A stretch of DNA of 64,000 bases from VFKI01 sp964647825 (GTDB lineage: Bacteria > Pseudomonadota > Gammaproteobacteria > DSM-16500): assembly GCA_964647825.1 (NCBI GenBank), contig CAZYJL010000004.1, forward strand, positions 124,001 through 188,000. Reading direction: 5' to 3'. This document shows, one piece after another, positions 1 through 7,723 of this stretch. The translations under genes and the position numbers were made by a program. The number at the start of each line of letters is the position of its first letter. The stretch's first letter is position 1. Under the pieces are notes generated by a model that was not told the origin of the DNA, made no database searches, and saw only the letters and a list, made by a program, of their open reading frames with translations.

Positions 1-686
1 GCTTTAAATTTTTTAACAAAATTTTTGTCTGTATGGCGATCATCCTCTTGTTTTTGCATAGCACGAGAGAAAATTAATCTTTTTTTGGGGTAGAGCTTTT
101 TTATCCAATCAAGAATATTCTCTGAAACATTTTCTTCACCAATAGAAAAAACAGTCTCAGCAAATTCTTTTACTACTTCGTCCGTTGAAGCGTGAATATA
201 ATTTAAAAAAAAGCTCTCACTCATCTTTAATCTGTAGTTTTTTTTGTACTTTATTTCATCAATCTTATAATACACATCATTGAAAGCAGCACTTGTCGCA
301 TCGATTTCGTAGTAAGGAAATTTTCCGCCAAAATTAGCGTCCCTGAGATCAGTACCAAAAAAAACCACTCCTTTTAAAAAGGCACGGGAAAAGTTAGCTC
401 CATCCAAACAAACATCATTACAGATATCAACATTTTTTATAACAGAATAAGAAAAATTAGCTGATTTAAACGAACAGTTTTTAAATTTTAAATTAGCTAG
501 TAAATTTTTTGAAAAATCTGCATTAGAAAAATTATGTTTATAAATTTTACGCTTTTTAGAAATATCAAAAAAATCACTTCGCCTGCTATAAAAAAGTAAA
601 TCGTCTAATGAAAAAATTTTTTCTGAACTTTCTATCATTTTGTTTTTTTTTGGCAGAAATTTTATTTTAATTTTTAGCTTACTCAT
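1..686 (-). CDS. Pentapeptide-repeat-like protein, 3' end outside window (effector candidate)
   Basis: The frame is open from an ATG at 686 leftwards through position 1, so at least 228 residues are encoded and the stop lies outside the window. A GAGAG ribosome-binding site lies 7 nt before the ATG. Residues about 52-120 contain imperfect pentapeptides of the A(D/N)FSx type (NADFS, SANFS, GANFS, DANFG). Residues 157-210 align by eye with the next gene upstream (793-2223): SESFF/SETFF, ETVFS/NAIFS, ENILDW/KNIFTW. The two genes are therefore tandem paralogues. No signal peptide or membrane segment is seen. Pentapeptide repeats fold as right-handed beta-helices and mediate protein contacts; the target here is unknown. 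The upstream region carries a PmrA-box-like site. Codon use is very AT-rich. An effector role is inference. Confidence 0.75.
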   Translation of the reverse strand, partial: MSKLKIKIKFLPKKNKMIESSEKIFSLDDLLFYSRRSDFFDISKKRKIYKHNFSNADFSKNLLANLKFKNCSFKSANFSYSVIKNVDICNDVCLDGANFSRAFLKGVVFFGTDLRDANFGGKFPYYEIDATSAAFNDVYYKIDEIKYKKNYRLKMSESFFLNYIHASTDEVVKEFAETVFSIGEENVSENILDWIKKLYPKKRLIFSRAMQKQEDDRHTDKNFVKKFK

Positions 687-740
687 TACAACACTCTCGC
701 CATTCACCAATTTAGTTACATTAAAAATACCACACGATAC

Positions 741-756
741 TTAACGTAATCTTAAG
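741..756 (-). promoter_or_regulatory. Candidate PmrA box of the 1-686 gene
   Basis: On the minus strand the site reads cTTAA-GA-TT-AC-gTTAA. This matches the PmrA recognition element of Legionella/Coxiella as I recall it (cTTAA-N2-TT-N2-cTTAA), with exact spacing and one half-site base different. It lies 54 nt before the ATG. A TATTTT that could be the -10 follows 11 nt further on. The same arrangement, including a GTGTG block before TATTTT, recurs upstream of the paralogue at 2306-2321. Confidence 0.6.
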
Positions 757-792
757 AAAAAATATAATTTATCCTACAATTTGACGAATTAA

Positions 793-2223
793 TTACGACT
801 TTTTGCTCAACCCCAGCGCATTAAAGATCTTCCCAGAACGCGTGTTCCCTTCAAGATCACTAACTTCGCCATTATTTTTTAATGCATTTTCTACAGCAGC
901 ACTCGTATACAATGTCTTGCCTGTTGCCCGAGACCGCGCAAAAAATCCACAATGCGAATGTTTAATGCCATAGCGATAAATTTCTTTAACTAAATTATCA
1001 TTTCTTGATTTAATATCAGAATGATTTTTAAAAAAACCTTCCGTTAACTCTAAAGCCTTTTGCATCCTAGAATGCTTGCCAGCTTTTTCTATCTCTTGAT
1101 GAATTTTCTCCATCGTTTTTATATTACTGAGATCTTTTTCTTTTGATTTCCAACCTGTTTGGCTAGCATAGAGCGCTTTGTAGATTTTTTTAAATTGTTT
1201 AACATATTCTTGTTCTAAGAATATAGCCTGAGCTTTCCCCTGTTCCTGCTGCAACTCCTTCTGTCGGGCGACAAAACAATCAACTACCCACGTCACTTTT
1301 TGTTCTTCTTTAGGAAAAAATACATCCTTTATTTTATTGAATTTAAGTAATCCTATATTATTAAATTTATTTTTCACAGCACCCTTAAAAATTTCCATTT
1401 TCTTTTTATCTTGTATTTCTTCAATCCATGTAAAAATGTTTTTATCAACTTTTTCAATATCAACGCTAAAAATTGCATTCACTAAATTTTTTAGATTTTC
1501 TTCAGAAGAAAATTTAACATAATCGATGAAAAAAGTTTCGCTAAATTGCAGCTTAGCATCTTTCTCGTAAACAGCTAAATCCATGTTGAATTCAAGATCT
1601 TCAGCATACTGAATTTCAAAATCAACTTCTGAAAGGTCAGTTTTGATGAACTTGACATTTTCGAATTTGACACTCGGAAAATTTGAATTTTTAAAGTCGC
1701 ATGAGGTAAAAACACAGTTTTCAAAAGAAATTTTATCAAACTTACTACTGCTCAAATCACATTTAACAAAATCAGCATTTTTAATAATTAAATGGCTAGC
1801 TTTAGAAAAATCACAAGAAGCCATATTACGTTCTACAAATTTCTTTTTCCCACCGCGAACAAGATCATACCCTTCATTATCACACTCTACAAATTTCTGT
1901 CCCTCAATACGATGAAGATCACACACTTCATTTACTATTTCCTTTTGAAGACGAGACAATTCTTTACGTAAAATTGATTCATGAATTTTCATAATTGTTA
2001 TATGTGTATCTATCTCATCAACATCGGTAATACTTGTAATTTTCAACGAAAGATTACTTACAGCACGATCAATTAAATCAGACGTTAGCTGGTCTTCGCT
2101 ATTTATTTCAAAATACTGCTTTGCTAAATCAACTAAATTAATCATAGCAACTTTTTTTTCTGTTTCTTGCTTTTGCTTCTTATTCCTCAACACTTTTTTC
2201 GTAATAAATCTTGTACTCTTCAT
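793..2223 (-). CDS. Pentapeptide-repeat-like protein with long C-terminal domain (effector candidate)
   Basis: This is a 476-residue protein from the ATG at 2223. A GTG at 2238 is also in frame but has GGAGA almost touching it; the ATG is preferred because the paralogue starts at the equivalent place. The first ~120 residues are charged and helical. Imperfect pentapeptides follow at about 130-205 (SCDFS, NADFV, KCDLS, SCDFK, KTDLS). After them comes a region shared with the 1-686 gene, then a lysine-rich, probably alpha-helical domain of about 200 residues with no family I recognise. The C-terminus ends in a GKIFNALG stretch. No signal peptide or membrane segment is seen. It has its own PmrA-box-like promoter, so the pair is two transcription units. 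Effector status is inferred from domain type, paralogy and promoter. Confidence 0.75.
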   Translation of the reverse strand: MKSTRFITKKVLRNKKQKQETEKKVAMINLVDLAKQYFEINSEDQLTSDLIDRAVSNLSLKITSITDVDEIDTHITIMKIHESILRKELSRLQKEIVNEVCDLHRIEGQKFVECDNEGYDLVRGGKKKFVERNMASCDFSKASHLIIKNADFVKCDLSSSKFDKISFENCVFTSCDFKNSNFPSVKFENVKFIKTDLSEVDFEIQYAEDLEFNMDLAVYEKDAKLQFSETFFIDYVKFSSEENLKNLVNAIFSVDIEKVDKNIFTWIEEIQDKKKMEIFKGAVKNKFNNIGLLKFNKIKDVFFPKEEQKVTWVVDCFVARQKELQQEQGKAQAIFLEQEYVKQFKKIYKALYASQTGWKSKEKDLSNIKTMEKIHQEIEKAGKHSRMQKALELTEGFFKNHSDIKSRNDNLVKEIYRYGIKHSHCGFFARSRATGKTLYTSAAVENALKNNGEVSDLEGNTRSGKIFNALGLSKKS

Positions 2224-2305
2224 GCCCCCCCCATTCACTCTCCGGACTTACCCTGCTGGCCTTGCCCGTAATAATAAAAATTTTGAACAAAATAACACAC
2301 AATGC

Positions 2306-2321
2306 TTAAAATAATCTTAAA
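2306..2321 (-). promoter_or_regulatory. Candidate PmrA box of the 793-2223 gene
   Basis: On the minus strand the site reads tTTAA-GA-TT-AT-tTTAA, the spacing of the Legionella/Coxiella PmrA element. It is followed by GCATTGTGTGT and TATTTT, a possible -10. The block aligns with the one at 741-756 over about 30 nt with few differences, while the sequence further downstream differs. The site is 82 nt before the ATG at 2223. Confidence 0.55.
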
Positions 2322-2490
2322 AGAACAAATGAATGGCAAAAAATAACCCATTGATTTAAATCGTATTAGTCAGAAAATAGACAACGAATTATCTAATAAA
2401 GATGAACCCACGCTTAACTCCGTGACAAACGTCTTCTGGAAACCGTACAATCTGCGGCGAGTTTTATTGTGCCCAAGGAATCGCTCTATC

Positions 2491-4002
2491 ATGCCAAATA
2501 CGCTTGCCGATTATTTGTGGGGGAAACACGCGCGCGTCAGCACACTCTTTTTTGCCGCCGTGCTTTTACTCTTTTTATGCCTCGGCCAGCGCGAACTCTG
2601 GACCCAAGAGCACCGCTGGGCCGACACCGTCAGCCTCATGTTTGCACAACACGATTTTTTACACCCTTTTTTAGGTGAGCAAAATTATTACGATAAGCCT
2701 TTACTGTCCTATTGGCTCATCGCAGGGTTTGCAAAACTGACCGGCACGCTCACCACGGCTATCTTACGTTTACCTTCCGCACTGTCTGGTTTACTCGCCA
2801 TTTTTTCCATTTACTGGCTTGGCTCACGCTTAAAAGATCGCACCTTGGGTTTATTAGCCGGCTGGATGCTTCTCACCACGTTTTATTTTCTCTTTTGGGC
2901 ACGTACGAGTAGTGCTGATATGTTAAACCTCGCCGGCACGCTCTTTGCCGTTGCGTGGTATGTTGCTAAAAAATCTTCCCCAAATTTCTTTAATTATTTG
3001 ATCTTTTTTCTCATCCTCGCCATCACTGCGTTATGTAAAGGATTAGTGGGTCCTGTGGTTGCCGTCCTCGCAGTATTGACGGATTGTATATTACAGCGCT
3101 CCCTGACATCCCATTTGCGCTTATCTGTGATATTAGCCGCACTGCCTGCGCTAGCTTTGTATATTTTACCCTTTTGGGCATCAGCGCATTTTAATAATGG
3201 CACCTATCAAGAAAATGGTTTATCCCTTGTTTGGCGCGAAAATGTCGTACGATATTTTCATCCTTTCGATCACAAAGGTCCGATTTATACCTATTTAATT
3301 TTTTTACCGATTTATTTACTCCCTTGGACGCTATTTTTTATTCCGGCTATTTGGCAACTCAAACATCGATGGCGCCATCTATCAATGAATACCAAATGGT
3401 TAGCATGGACCACTGCTGTTTTATTTCTTTTCTTTACACTGAGCGGCTCACGTCGTAATTATTATATTTTGCCTGTCGTACCATTTGCTTTATTATTTAC
3501 AGCAGAATGGTTACTTGAAAGTCAACAACGTTTACGTCGTGCAGGTCAATGCACGCTCATGATGTTTATTGCATTATTCAGCCAAGTTGCTATTTTGCAA
3601 CCAATATACTATGCCAAAGGAGGTGCAGAAAATTTTGCTGCTATATTGCGTCAAACCGCCGAATCGATTCGACCTTGGTCAACATGGAAATTTGTCTTGC
3701 TCGACTCTGAAAGCAAAGTCAGCTTTTATCTTGGCTTACCTTCCAATACACATAATCACTCACTGAATTACAACCTACGAGATAATCCTAATTTGCAAAC
3801 AGCTGACTTACTCGCTGCTTGGCCATTTTTAAAAAATGTCTCACAACAACACGATACCATTTATATCACTCGCCAACAGTATCTAGAGAAATTACAGCCT
3901 CTTTTCAAAGACTATCGGATTGTGACGCCTGAACCCGGCATCACGGCACGATTCGGGATCAAAGAGCCACAACAGCCAATTGCATTTCTACCGTCTTCCT
4001 GA
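2491..4002 (+). CDS. ArnT/PMT-like glycosyltransferase (GT39/GT83 type), integral membrane
   Basis: A 503-residue polytopic protein of the GT-C class, which moves a sugar from a polyprenyl-phosphate donor to an envelope acceptor on the periplasmic side. After the first membrane helix comes the family's periplasmic loop: QEHRWAD takes the place of the DExRYA catalytic motif and YYDKPLLSYW that of the YxxKPPLxYW motif. About ten further hydrophobic segments follow, then a soluble C-terminal tail of ~100 residues. The ATG at 2491 is chosen; a GTG at 2422 would add 23 polar residues before the first membrane helix. AAGGA lies 11 nt before the ATG. The acceptor (lipid A or another glycan) cannot be told from sequence. 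It is not in an arn operon. Confidence 0.8.
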   Translation: MPNTLADYLWGKHARVSTLFFAAVLLLFLCLGQRELWTQEHRWADTVSLMFAQHDFLHPFLGEQNYYDKPLLSYWLIAGFAKLTGTLTTAILRLPSALSGLLAIFSIYWLGSRLKDRTLGLLAGWMLLTTFYFLFWARTSSADMLNLAGTLFAVAWYVAKKSSPNFFNYLIFFLILAITALCKGLVGPVVAVLAVLTDCILQRSLTSHLRLSVILAALPALALYILPFWASAHFNNGTYQENGLSLVWRENVVRYFHPFDHKGPIYTYLIFLPIYLLPWTLFFIPAIWQLKHRWRHLSMNTKWLAWTTAVLFLFFTLSGSRRNYYILPVVPFALLFTAEWLLESQQRLRRAGQCTLMMFIALFSQVAILQPIYYAKGGAENFAAILRQTAESIRPWSTWKFVLLDSESKVSFYLGLPSNTHNHSLNYNLRDNPNLQTADLLAAWPFLKNVSQQHDTIYITRQQYLEKLQPLFKDYRIVTPEPGITARFGIKEPQQPIAFLPSS

Positions 4003-4071
4003 TATGTATTAGCAAGCTGTTTATATAGATTTTCTATTTTTATCATACGTCAATCACGAAAAGGGAATTTC

Positions 4072-4254
4072 ATGAGGACGGTGAAAGCTGACGCATTAAA
4101 AAAGTTACGACGAGAATTTTTAGCTTTGCAAAAAAAACAAGAAAACATGCGGAAGAAATTACACCTTGCCGTGACAAAAATCACAGACATTCGCCCACTC
4201 AGTATTAAAAAGAAAAGATCGCACACTTCTTCTAAAAATAATAAGATGCGATAA
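4072..4254 (+). CDS. Small basic coiled-coil-like protein, unknown function
   Basis: A 60-residue, strongly basic ORF whose first 40 residues form one amphipathic helix (LKKLRREFLALQKKQ), followed by a lysine/serine-rich tail. AGGGA lies 5 nt before the ATG. It sits in the 70-nt-plus gap between the glycosyltransferase and the biotin ligase, on the same strand, and ends 15 nt before the ligase start, so it is probably cotranscribed. No family is recognised. Nucleic-acid binding is possible from the charge but is not shown. Confidence 0.5.
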   Translation: MRTVKADALKKLRREFLALQKKQENMRKKLHLAVTKITDIRPLSIKKKRSHTSSKNNKMR

Positions 4255-4269
4255 AAAAACAGGCTAATT

Positions 4270-5088
4270 ATGCACCCACCATTGCAACCCACCTTCATAC
4301 CCTTGTCGGCTGAAAAAATTCTCTCTTATTTGCAACAAGCCGATTCTCTACCACCTAACTATTTGACGATTTTACAACGCACCAATTCCACGAATGATTA
4401 TCTAAAAAAAATACCAACAGACAATCTCGTGCATATTTGCCTTGCTGAGGCACAAGATAGTGGCCGCGGGCAATTCAACCGTCCTTGGCATTCGCCCTTT
4501 GGAGAAAATATTTATTTTTCCTGCCGCTACCCATTGCATGATAAAACCTTGGCAGACTTAGCTGGTCTCAGTTTAGCTGTAAGCTTGGCAGTAAAACGTG
4601 CGCTCACGAGCATCACCCCCCATCTCCCCATTCAAGTAAAATGGCCGAATGATTTACTCATTCAACACAAAAAAATTGCCGGCATTTTGACCGAAATTTT
4701 TCATGGCACAGCCGATAATTACGTCATTATCGGCATCGGAATCAATGTCAATATGATTAATAACCCATCCACCACACTGACAGCAGCTTGGACATCCTTA
4801 CAAAAAGAAACGGGGCATATGATTGACCGCAATAGAGTATGCGCTGCATTAATACAGCATTTATTGACTTACCTTGAAATTTTCTTGCAAGCAGGCTTGG
4901 TACCATTTATGACAGAATGGCAAGCTGCGGATAGTTTGGCAAATCAGAAAATCACACTCGCACAAGGTAAAAAACGCATCCACGGCATCGTTCGCGGGAT
5001 CACAAAAAATGGGAATTTATGCCTTGAAACGAAAGATAAACAATTACACACTTACGCCTCAGGCGAAGTGAGTATCATCAAAAAATAA
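4270..5088 (+). CDS. birA: Biotin-[acetyl-CoA carboxylase] ligase without HTH domain
   Basis: Activates biotin with ATP and transfers it to the lysine of the biotin carboxyl carrier protein. The 272 residues hold the catalytic domain with TNSTNDYL near the N-terminus, the adenylate-binding loop GRGQFNRPW (GRGRxGRxW in the family), KWPNDLL with the catalytic lysine region, and KIAGILTE. A short beta-rich C-terminal domain follows. E. coli BirA is about 320 residues because it starts with a DNA-binding helix-turn-helix. Here the first 40 residues lead straight into the catalytic core, so this is a ligase without repressor function. It follows the small basic ORF by 15 nt. Confidence 0.92.
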   Translation: MHPPLQPTFIPLSAEKILSYLQQADSLPPNYLTILQRTNSTNDYLKKIPTDNLVHICLAEAQDSGRGQFNRPWHSPFGENIYFSCRYPLHDKTLADLAGLSLAVSLAVKRALTSITPHLPIQVKWPNDLLIQHKKIAGILTEIFHGTADNYVIIGIGINVNMINNPSTTLTAAWTSLQKETGHMIDRNRVCAALIQHLLTYLEIFLQAGLVPFMTEWQAADSLANQKITLAQGKKRIHGIVRGITKNGNLCLETKDKQLHTYASGEVSIIKK

Positions 5089-5091
5089 TGT

Positions 5092-5141
5092 CAACGACTG
5101 CCCCTTGAAGCAGATACACGCGCAACAAAAATCAGTCGTTG
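5092..5141 (+). other. Inverted repeat after birA
   Basis: CAACGACTG (5092-5100) is repeated inverted as CAGTCGTTG (5133-5141) with a 32-nt spacer. It lies between the birA stop and the dapA ribosome-binding site. There is no T-run, so a classical terminator is doubtful. It could be a weak terminator or an attenuator for dapA. Confidence 0.3.
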
Positions 5142-5185
5142 TAAAATAACCTCACCAACCTTTTTAGAAGTAAGGAAAGGATTAC

Positions 5186-6073
5186 ATGCAAAATCAGACA
5201 CTGTCTGGCAGCCTCGTTGCCCTTGTGACCCCCATGCAACCCAATGGTGCTTTGGACATGGCTTCGTTGCGCCGTCTCCTCGACTGGCATCTTGCCGCCA
5301 ACACGGATGGCATTGTGGTAGCGGGCACGACAGGTGAAGCTGCCGCACTAACCGATGCAGAACACTATGAATTAATTGCCGACGTAGTTGAACAAGTTGC
5401 TGGACGCATACCGGTCATCGCAGGTACTGGCACGCAAAACCTCGCTCGCACACTTGAATTAACCCGACAAGCAAAGAAAGCTGGTGCGCAGGCGGCTCTC
5501 ATTGTCACGCCCTATTACGTCAAACCAACACAACATGGCTTACAGCAGTATTATCAAACCATTGCTGAAAAAATAGATTTTCCATTTATTTTATATAATG
5601 TTCCCGGCAGAACAGGTTGCGACTTACTTCCCGACACGGTTGCCAAGCTATCTACTATCAAACAGATTATTGGCCTCAAAGAAGCGGTGGCGGATCAAGA
5701 GCGCCTCCTGACACTACGTCAATGCACACCCAACGAATTTGGTATTTACAGTGGTGACGATGCGACAGCACTCGATGCGATGCTTGCCGGCGCAAATGGT
5801 GTTATTTCTGTCACGGCAAATGTTGCGCCTGAGCAAATGCATGCCCTTTGCGCCGCGGCACATGCGAAGCAAACAGAAAAGGCACGACAGCTCCAAAAAA
5901 CCTTAATGCCACTTCACCATGCACTTTTTTTAGAATCGAATCCCATTCCAACAAAATGGGCTTTAGCGCAAATGGGCTTGATTCCGTCAGGAATCCGGTT
6001 ACCATTAACGCCCTTCGATCAACGGTTCCATGCTGAGCTAATATCAGCCATGCAAGCGGCCGGTGTTCTATAA
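5186..6073 (+). CDS. dapA: 4-hydroxy-tetrahydrodipicolinate synthase
   Basis: Condenses pyruvate with aspartate semialdehyde, the first committed step to diaminopimelate (peptidoglycan) and lysine. At 295 residues it has the usual length. Visible family motifs are GTTGEAAAL (substrate carboxylate binding), YNVPGRTG with the catalytic tyrosine, and GLKEAVAD with the Schiff-base lysine. AAGGATTAC precedes the ATG at 5186. The next gene is a BamC-like lipoprotein, the same neighbour as in enterobacteria. Aspartate semialdehyde comes from ThrA, encoded at 19132-21609. Confidence 0.96.
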   Translation: MQNQTLSGSLVALVTPMQPNGALDMASLRRLLDWHLAANTDGIVVAGTTGEAAALTDAEHYELIADVVEQVAGRIPVIAGTGTQNLARTLELTRQAKKAGAQAALIVTPYYVKPTQHGLQQYYQTIAEKIDFPFILYNVPGRTGCDLLPDTVAKLSTIKQIIGLKEAVADQERLLTLRQCTPNEFGIYSGDDATALDAMLAGANGVISVTANVAPEQMHALCAAAHAKQTEKARQLQKTLMPLHHALFLESNPIPTKWALAQMGLIPSGIRLPLTPFDQRFHAELISAMQAAGVL

Positions 6074-6089
6074 GTGGAGAAAAGGGTGC

Positions 6090-6365
6090 ATGCAATTGCT
6101 TAACCAACTGATCCGACTACTGAGTATTAGCCTTATACTAGGACTCGCCAGCTGTTCTAAGTGGTATAATGCAAATCAACTCATCCAACACCGAGAAACG
6201 GATTATTTAAAAGCAAGAAGCATTGCACCGCTAAAAATTCCACCAAAAACCGTCACGGAACCTTTTAAAGAAAAATACCCTATTCCACCGGCATCACCAC
6301 AAAATAAAAACAAAACCATGCAAGTGGATTTAACACCACCGGAACTAAATGCAGATAAAACATAA
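6090..6365 (+). CDS. bamC: Miniature BamC-like lipoprotein (N-terminal lasso only)
   Basis: A 91-residue lipoprotein: a hydrophobic signal ending in the lipobox LASC, then about 70 residues. The ATG at 6090 is chosen because AGGG stands 4 nt upstream; an in-frame GTG at 6063 overlaps dapA. The mature part aligns by eye with the extended N-terminal segment of E. coli BamC: TDYLKA with AYLEA, a proline stretch, EKYPIP with DYAIP, and DLTPPEL with DIRPPAQ. It stops before the two folded helix-grip domains. In E. coli this segment wraps around BamD in the outer-membrane beta-barrel assembly machine. Location directly after dapA also fits BamC. The gene symbol is by homology of this segment and synteny only. 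Confidence 0.65.
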   Translation: MQLLNQLIRLLSISLILGLASCSKWYNANQLIQHRETDYLKARSIAPLKIPPKTVTEPFKEKYPIPPASPQNKNKTMQVDLTPPELNADKT

Positions 6366-6404
6366 AATGAAACGAGTGCAGTGTTCTATTCATACTATCT
6401 GCTT

Positions 6405-6507
6405 TGTCATCCCGCGGTTCATCCGCGGGATCCAGAATGCGAACAAAAAACGCATTTCGGGTTGACTTTAAAGACGGTAGATACCGAGCATAAAACGCGG
6501 CATGACA
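6405..6507. repeat. TGTCAT-family palindromic element, copy 1
   Basis: A 103-bp element with ends TGTCAT and ATGACA. It carries a GC-rich hairpin at each side (CCCGCGG..CCGCGGG and a decayed ACCG..GCGG) and a ~45-bp centre with AACGCATTTCGGGTTGA and TTTAAAGACGG. It is the reverse complement of the copy at 13029-13131, with which it shares the whole centre. It lies between the bamC-like gene and tRNA-Ser and could form a terminator-like hairpin in RNA. Confidence 0.8.
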
Positions 6508-6568
6508 AAATAAATGAATTGGTCTACTAGGGAAAAAAAAGAATAAGAATAATAAAAAAAGAGTGACT

Positions 6569-6661
6569 GGAGAGGTACCGAAGCGGTCATAACGGCGCCG
6601 ACTCGAAATCGGATGGGGGATGCAAGTCCCCACGTGGGTTCGAATCCCACCCTCTCCGCCA
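6569..6661 (+). tRNA. tRNA-Ser (anticodon CGA)
   Basis: A 93-nt gene including an encoded CCA. The acceptor GGAGAGG pairs with CCTCTCC, the discriminator is G, and the T-arm has GGTTCGAATCC. The long variable arm (GGGGGATGCAAGTCCCC region) is typical of tRNA-Ser. The anticodon loop is CTCGAAA, so the anticodon is CGA, reading UCG. The unknown effector-like gene cluster at 6.7-8.3 kb begins right after it. Confidence 0.95.
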
Positions 6662-6720
6662 AATTGTTTATCGCATTTTCAAATAGACATATTTCATAGC
6701 TACTCAACATCTACACTTAG

Positions 6721-7626
6721 TTACGGACGGCAACTTAGTGACGCGCTCGAGGATTCCTGCACAATCTCCATTTGCGCCCACGTTTCAAAATCAATATTGA
6801 AAAATGAAGAGGGAAGAGGCTCGCCCATTGCAATATACCAAGCGTACTCAGCGACATACACGCCACAACGCATATTATCCAATAACGATTGATGACCGAG
6901 CGATACAGAAGAGTAATTATATGCTGGTAAAAATTCCTTACATAACTTAGGAATATCAAAAAAACAGTCCCTCCATGATTTCATCTCTTCAGAAAAAAAT
7001 GATCTCACCCATGCTGCACCCACCTCTGCGCCAAAACTAGAAGCCATTGATTTTGAATCATAATATGTCATTGTTTGCTTGATTCCATCCACAACCAATA
7101 ACCTAAAATGTCGACGAGAAAGATCTGCAATGGGAATGACGAAAATATTACCTGACATACGAGTAATATAATTTTGCATTATCTCTTTTAAGTCTAATCT
7201 TCCATAAACAGGATCATGCCGATAAACGACTTTAAATAACGCAACCTGCCTTGCAGCTGTCTTATCACTTTTTATGATAAATGAAGTAAAATATTGCTCT
7301 TCATTAATTACTTCTACTTTCTTTTCTGCCACAGCTTTCTCAATACGACGTGCCAAAATATGATCTATATCATATGGAAAATAAGGCGGGCTGCTGTCTA
7401 CCTCTCCTCCAAATTTCTTGATCATCTCAAAATCCATTTCAACAGAAGGATTTTCTTTACAAGAAACTGGTTTGGGAAAGTCTTTTTTGCAAATCACCTC
7501 TTCAGAAGGATCTTCTTTACTTTTTTCAACCACCATCTCAAAAAGATCAATATCTTGAGTACCACTATTTGCTTCACCCTTATTTTCTTGCATTTTTATT
7601 ATTATATCTGTTGTACTGAACCCCAT
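6721..7626 (-). CDS. Putative CE-clan (Ulp1/C48-like) cysteine protease, effector candidate
   Basis: A 301-residue protein; GGGAGAG 4 nt before the ATG fixes the start. The first ~85 residues are acidic/lysine-rich and probably disordered. The C-terminal half carries the residue pattern of Ulp1/SENP-type peptidases: His173 in RRHFRLLVVDG, Asp190 in TYYDSK, Gln246 in LGHQSLLD and Cys254 in MRCGVYVAEYA. His to Asp is 17 residues, as in yeast Ulp1 (H514/D531). The Cys is followed by GVYV, as in the family's CGIYV. Such bacterial enzymes (for example ChlaDub1, XopD, SseL) are injected and cleave ubiquitin, SUMO or NEDD8, or act as acetyltransferases. No signal peptide is seen. The substrate is unknown. 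The assignment rests on motif reading alone. Confidence 0.65.
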   Translation of the reverse strand: MGFSTTDIIIKMQENKGEANSGTQDIDLFEMVVEKSKEDPSEEVICKKDFPKPVSCKENPSVEMDFEMIKKFGGEVDSSPPYFPYDIDHILARRIEKAVAEKKVEVINEEQYFTSFIIKSDKTAARQVALFKVVYRHDPVYGRLDLKEIMQNYITRMSGNIFVIPIADLSRRHFRLLVVDGIKQTMTYYDSKSMASSFGAEVGAAWVRSFFSEEMKSWRDCFFDIPKLCKEFLPAYNYSSVSLGHQSLLDNMRCGVYVAEYAWYIAMGEPLPSSFFNIDFETWAQMEIVQESSSASLSCRP

Positions 7627-7723
7627 ATTGCTCTCCCATAAAAAATACAGTCAATACATAAAACCCAGAAAAACATTGAAAAAAATAAAAACAATAGCAT
7701 TTTAAAAATTATAAAAAAATGAA

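Noticed and set aside
6468..6710. 80-codon minus-strand ORF containing a GFEPTWG-like peptide
   Set aside because: It is the antisense of tRNA-Ser; such peptides are a known annotation artefact.
7627..7723. PmrA box upstream of the CE-clan protease candidate
   Set aside because: The leader is A/T-rich but no TTAA pair with 11-bp phasing is present.
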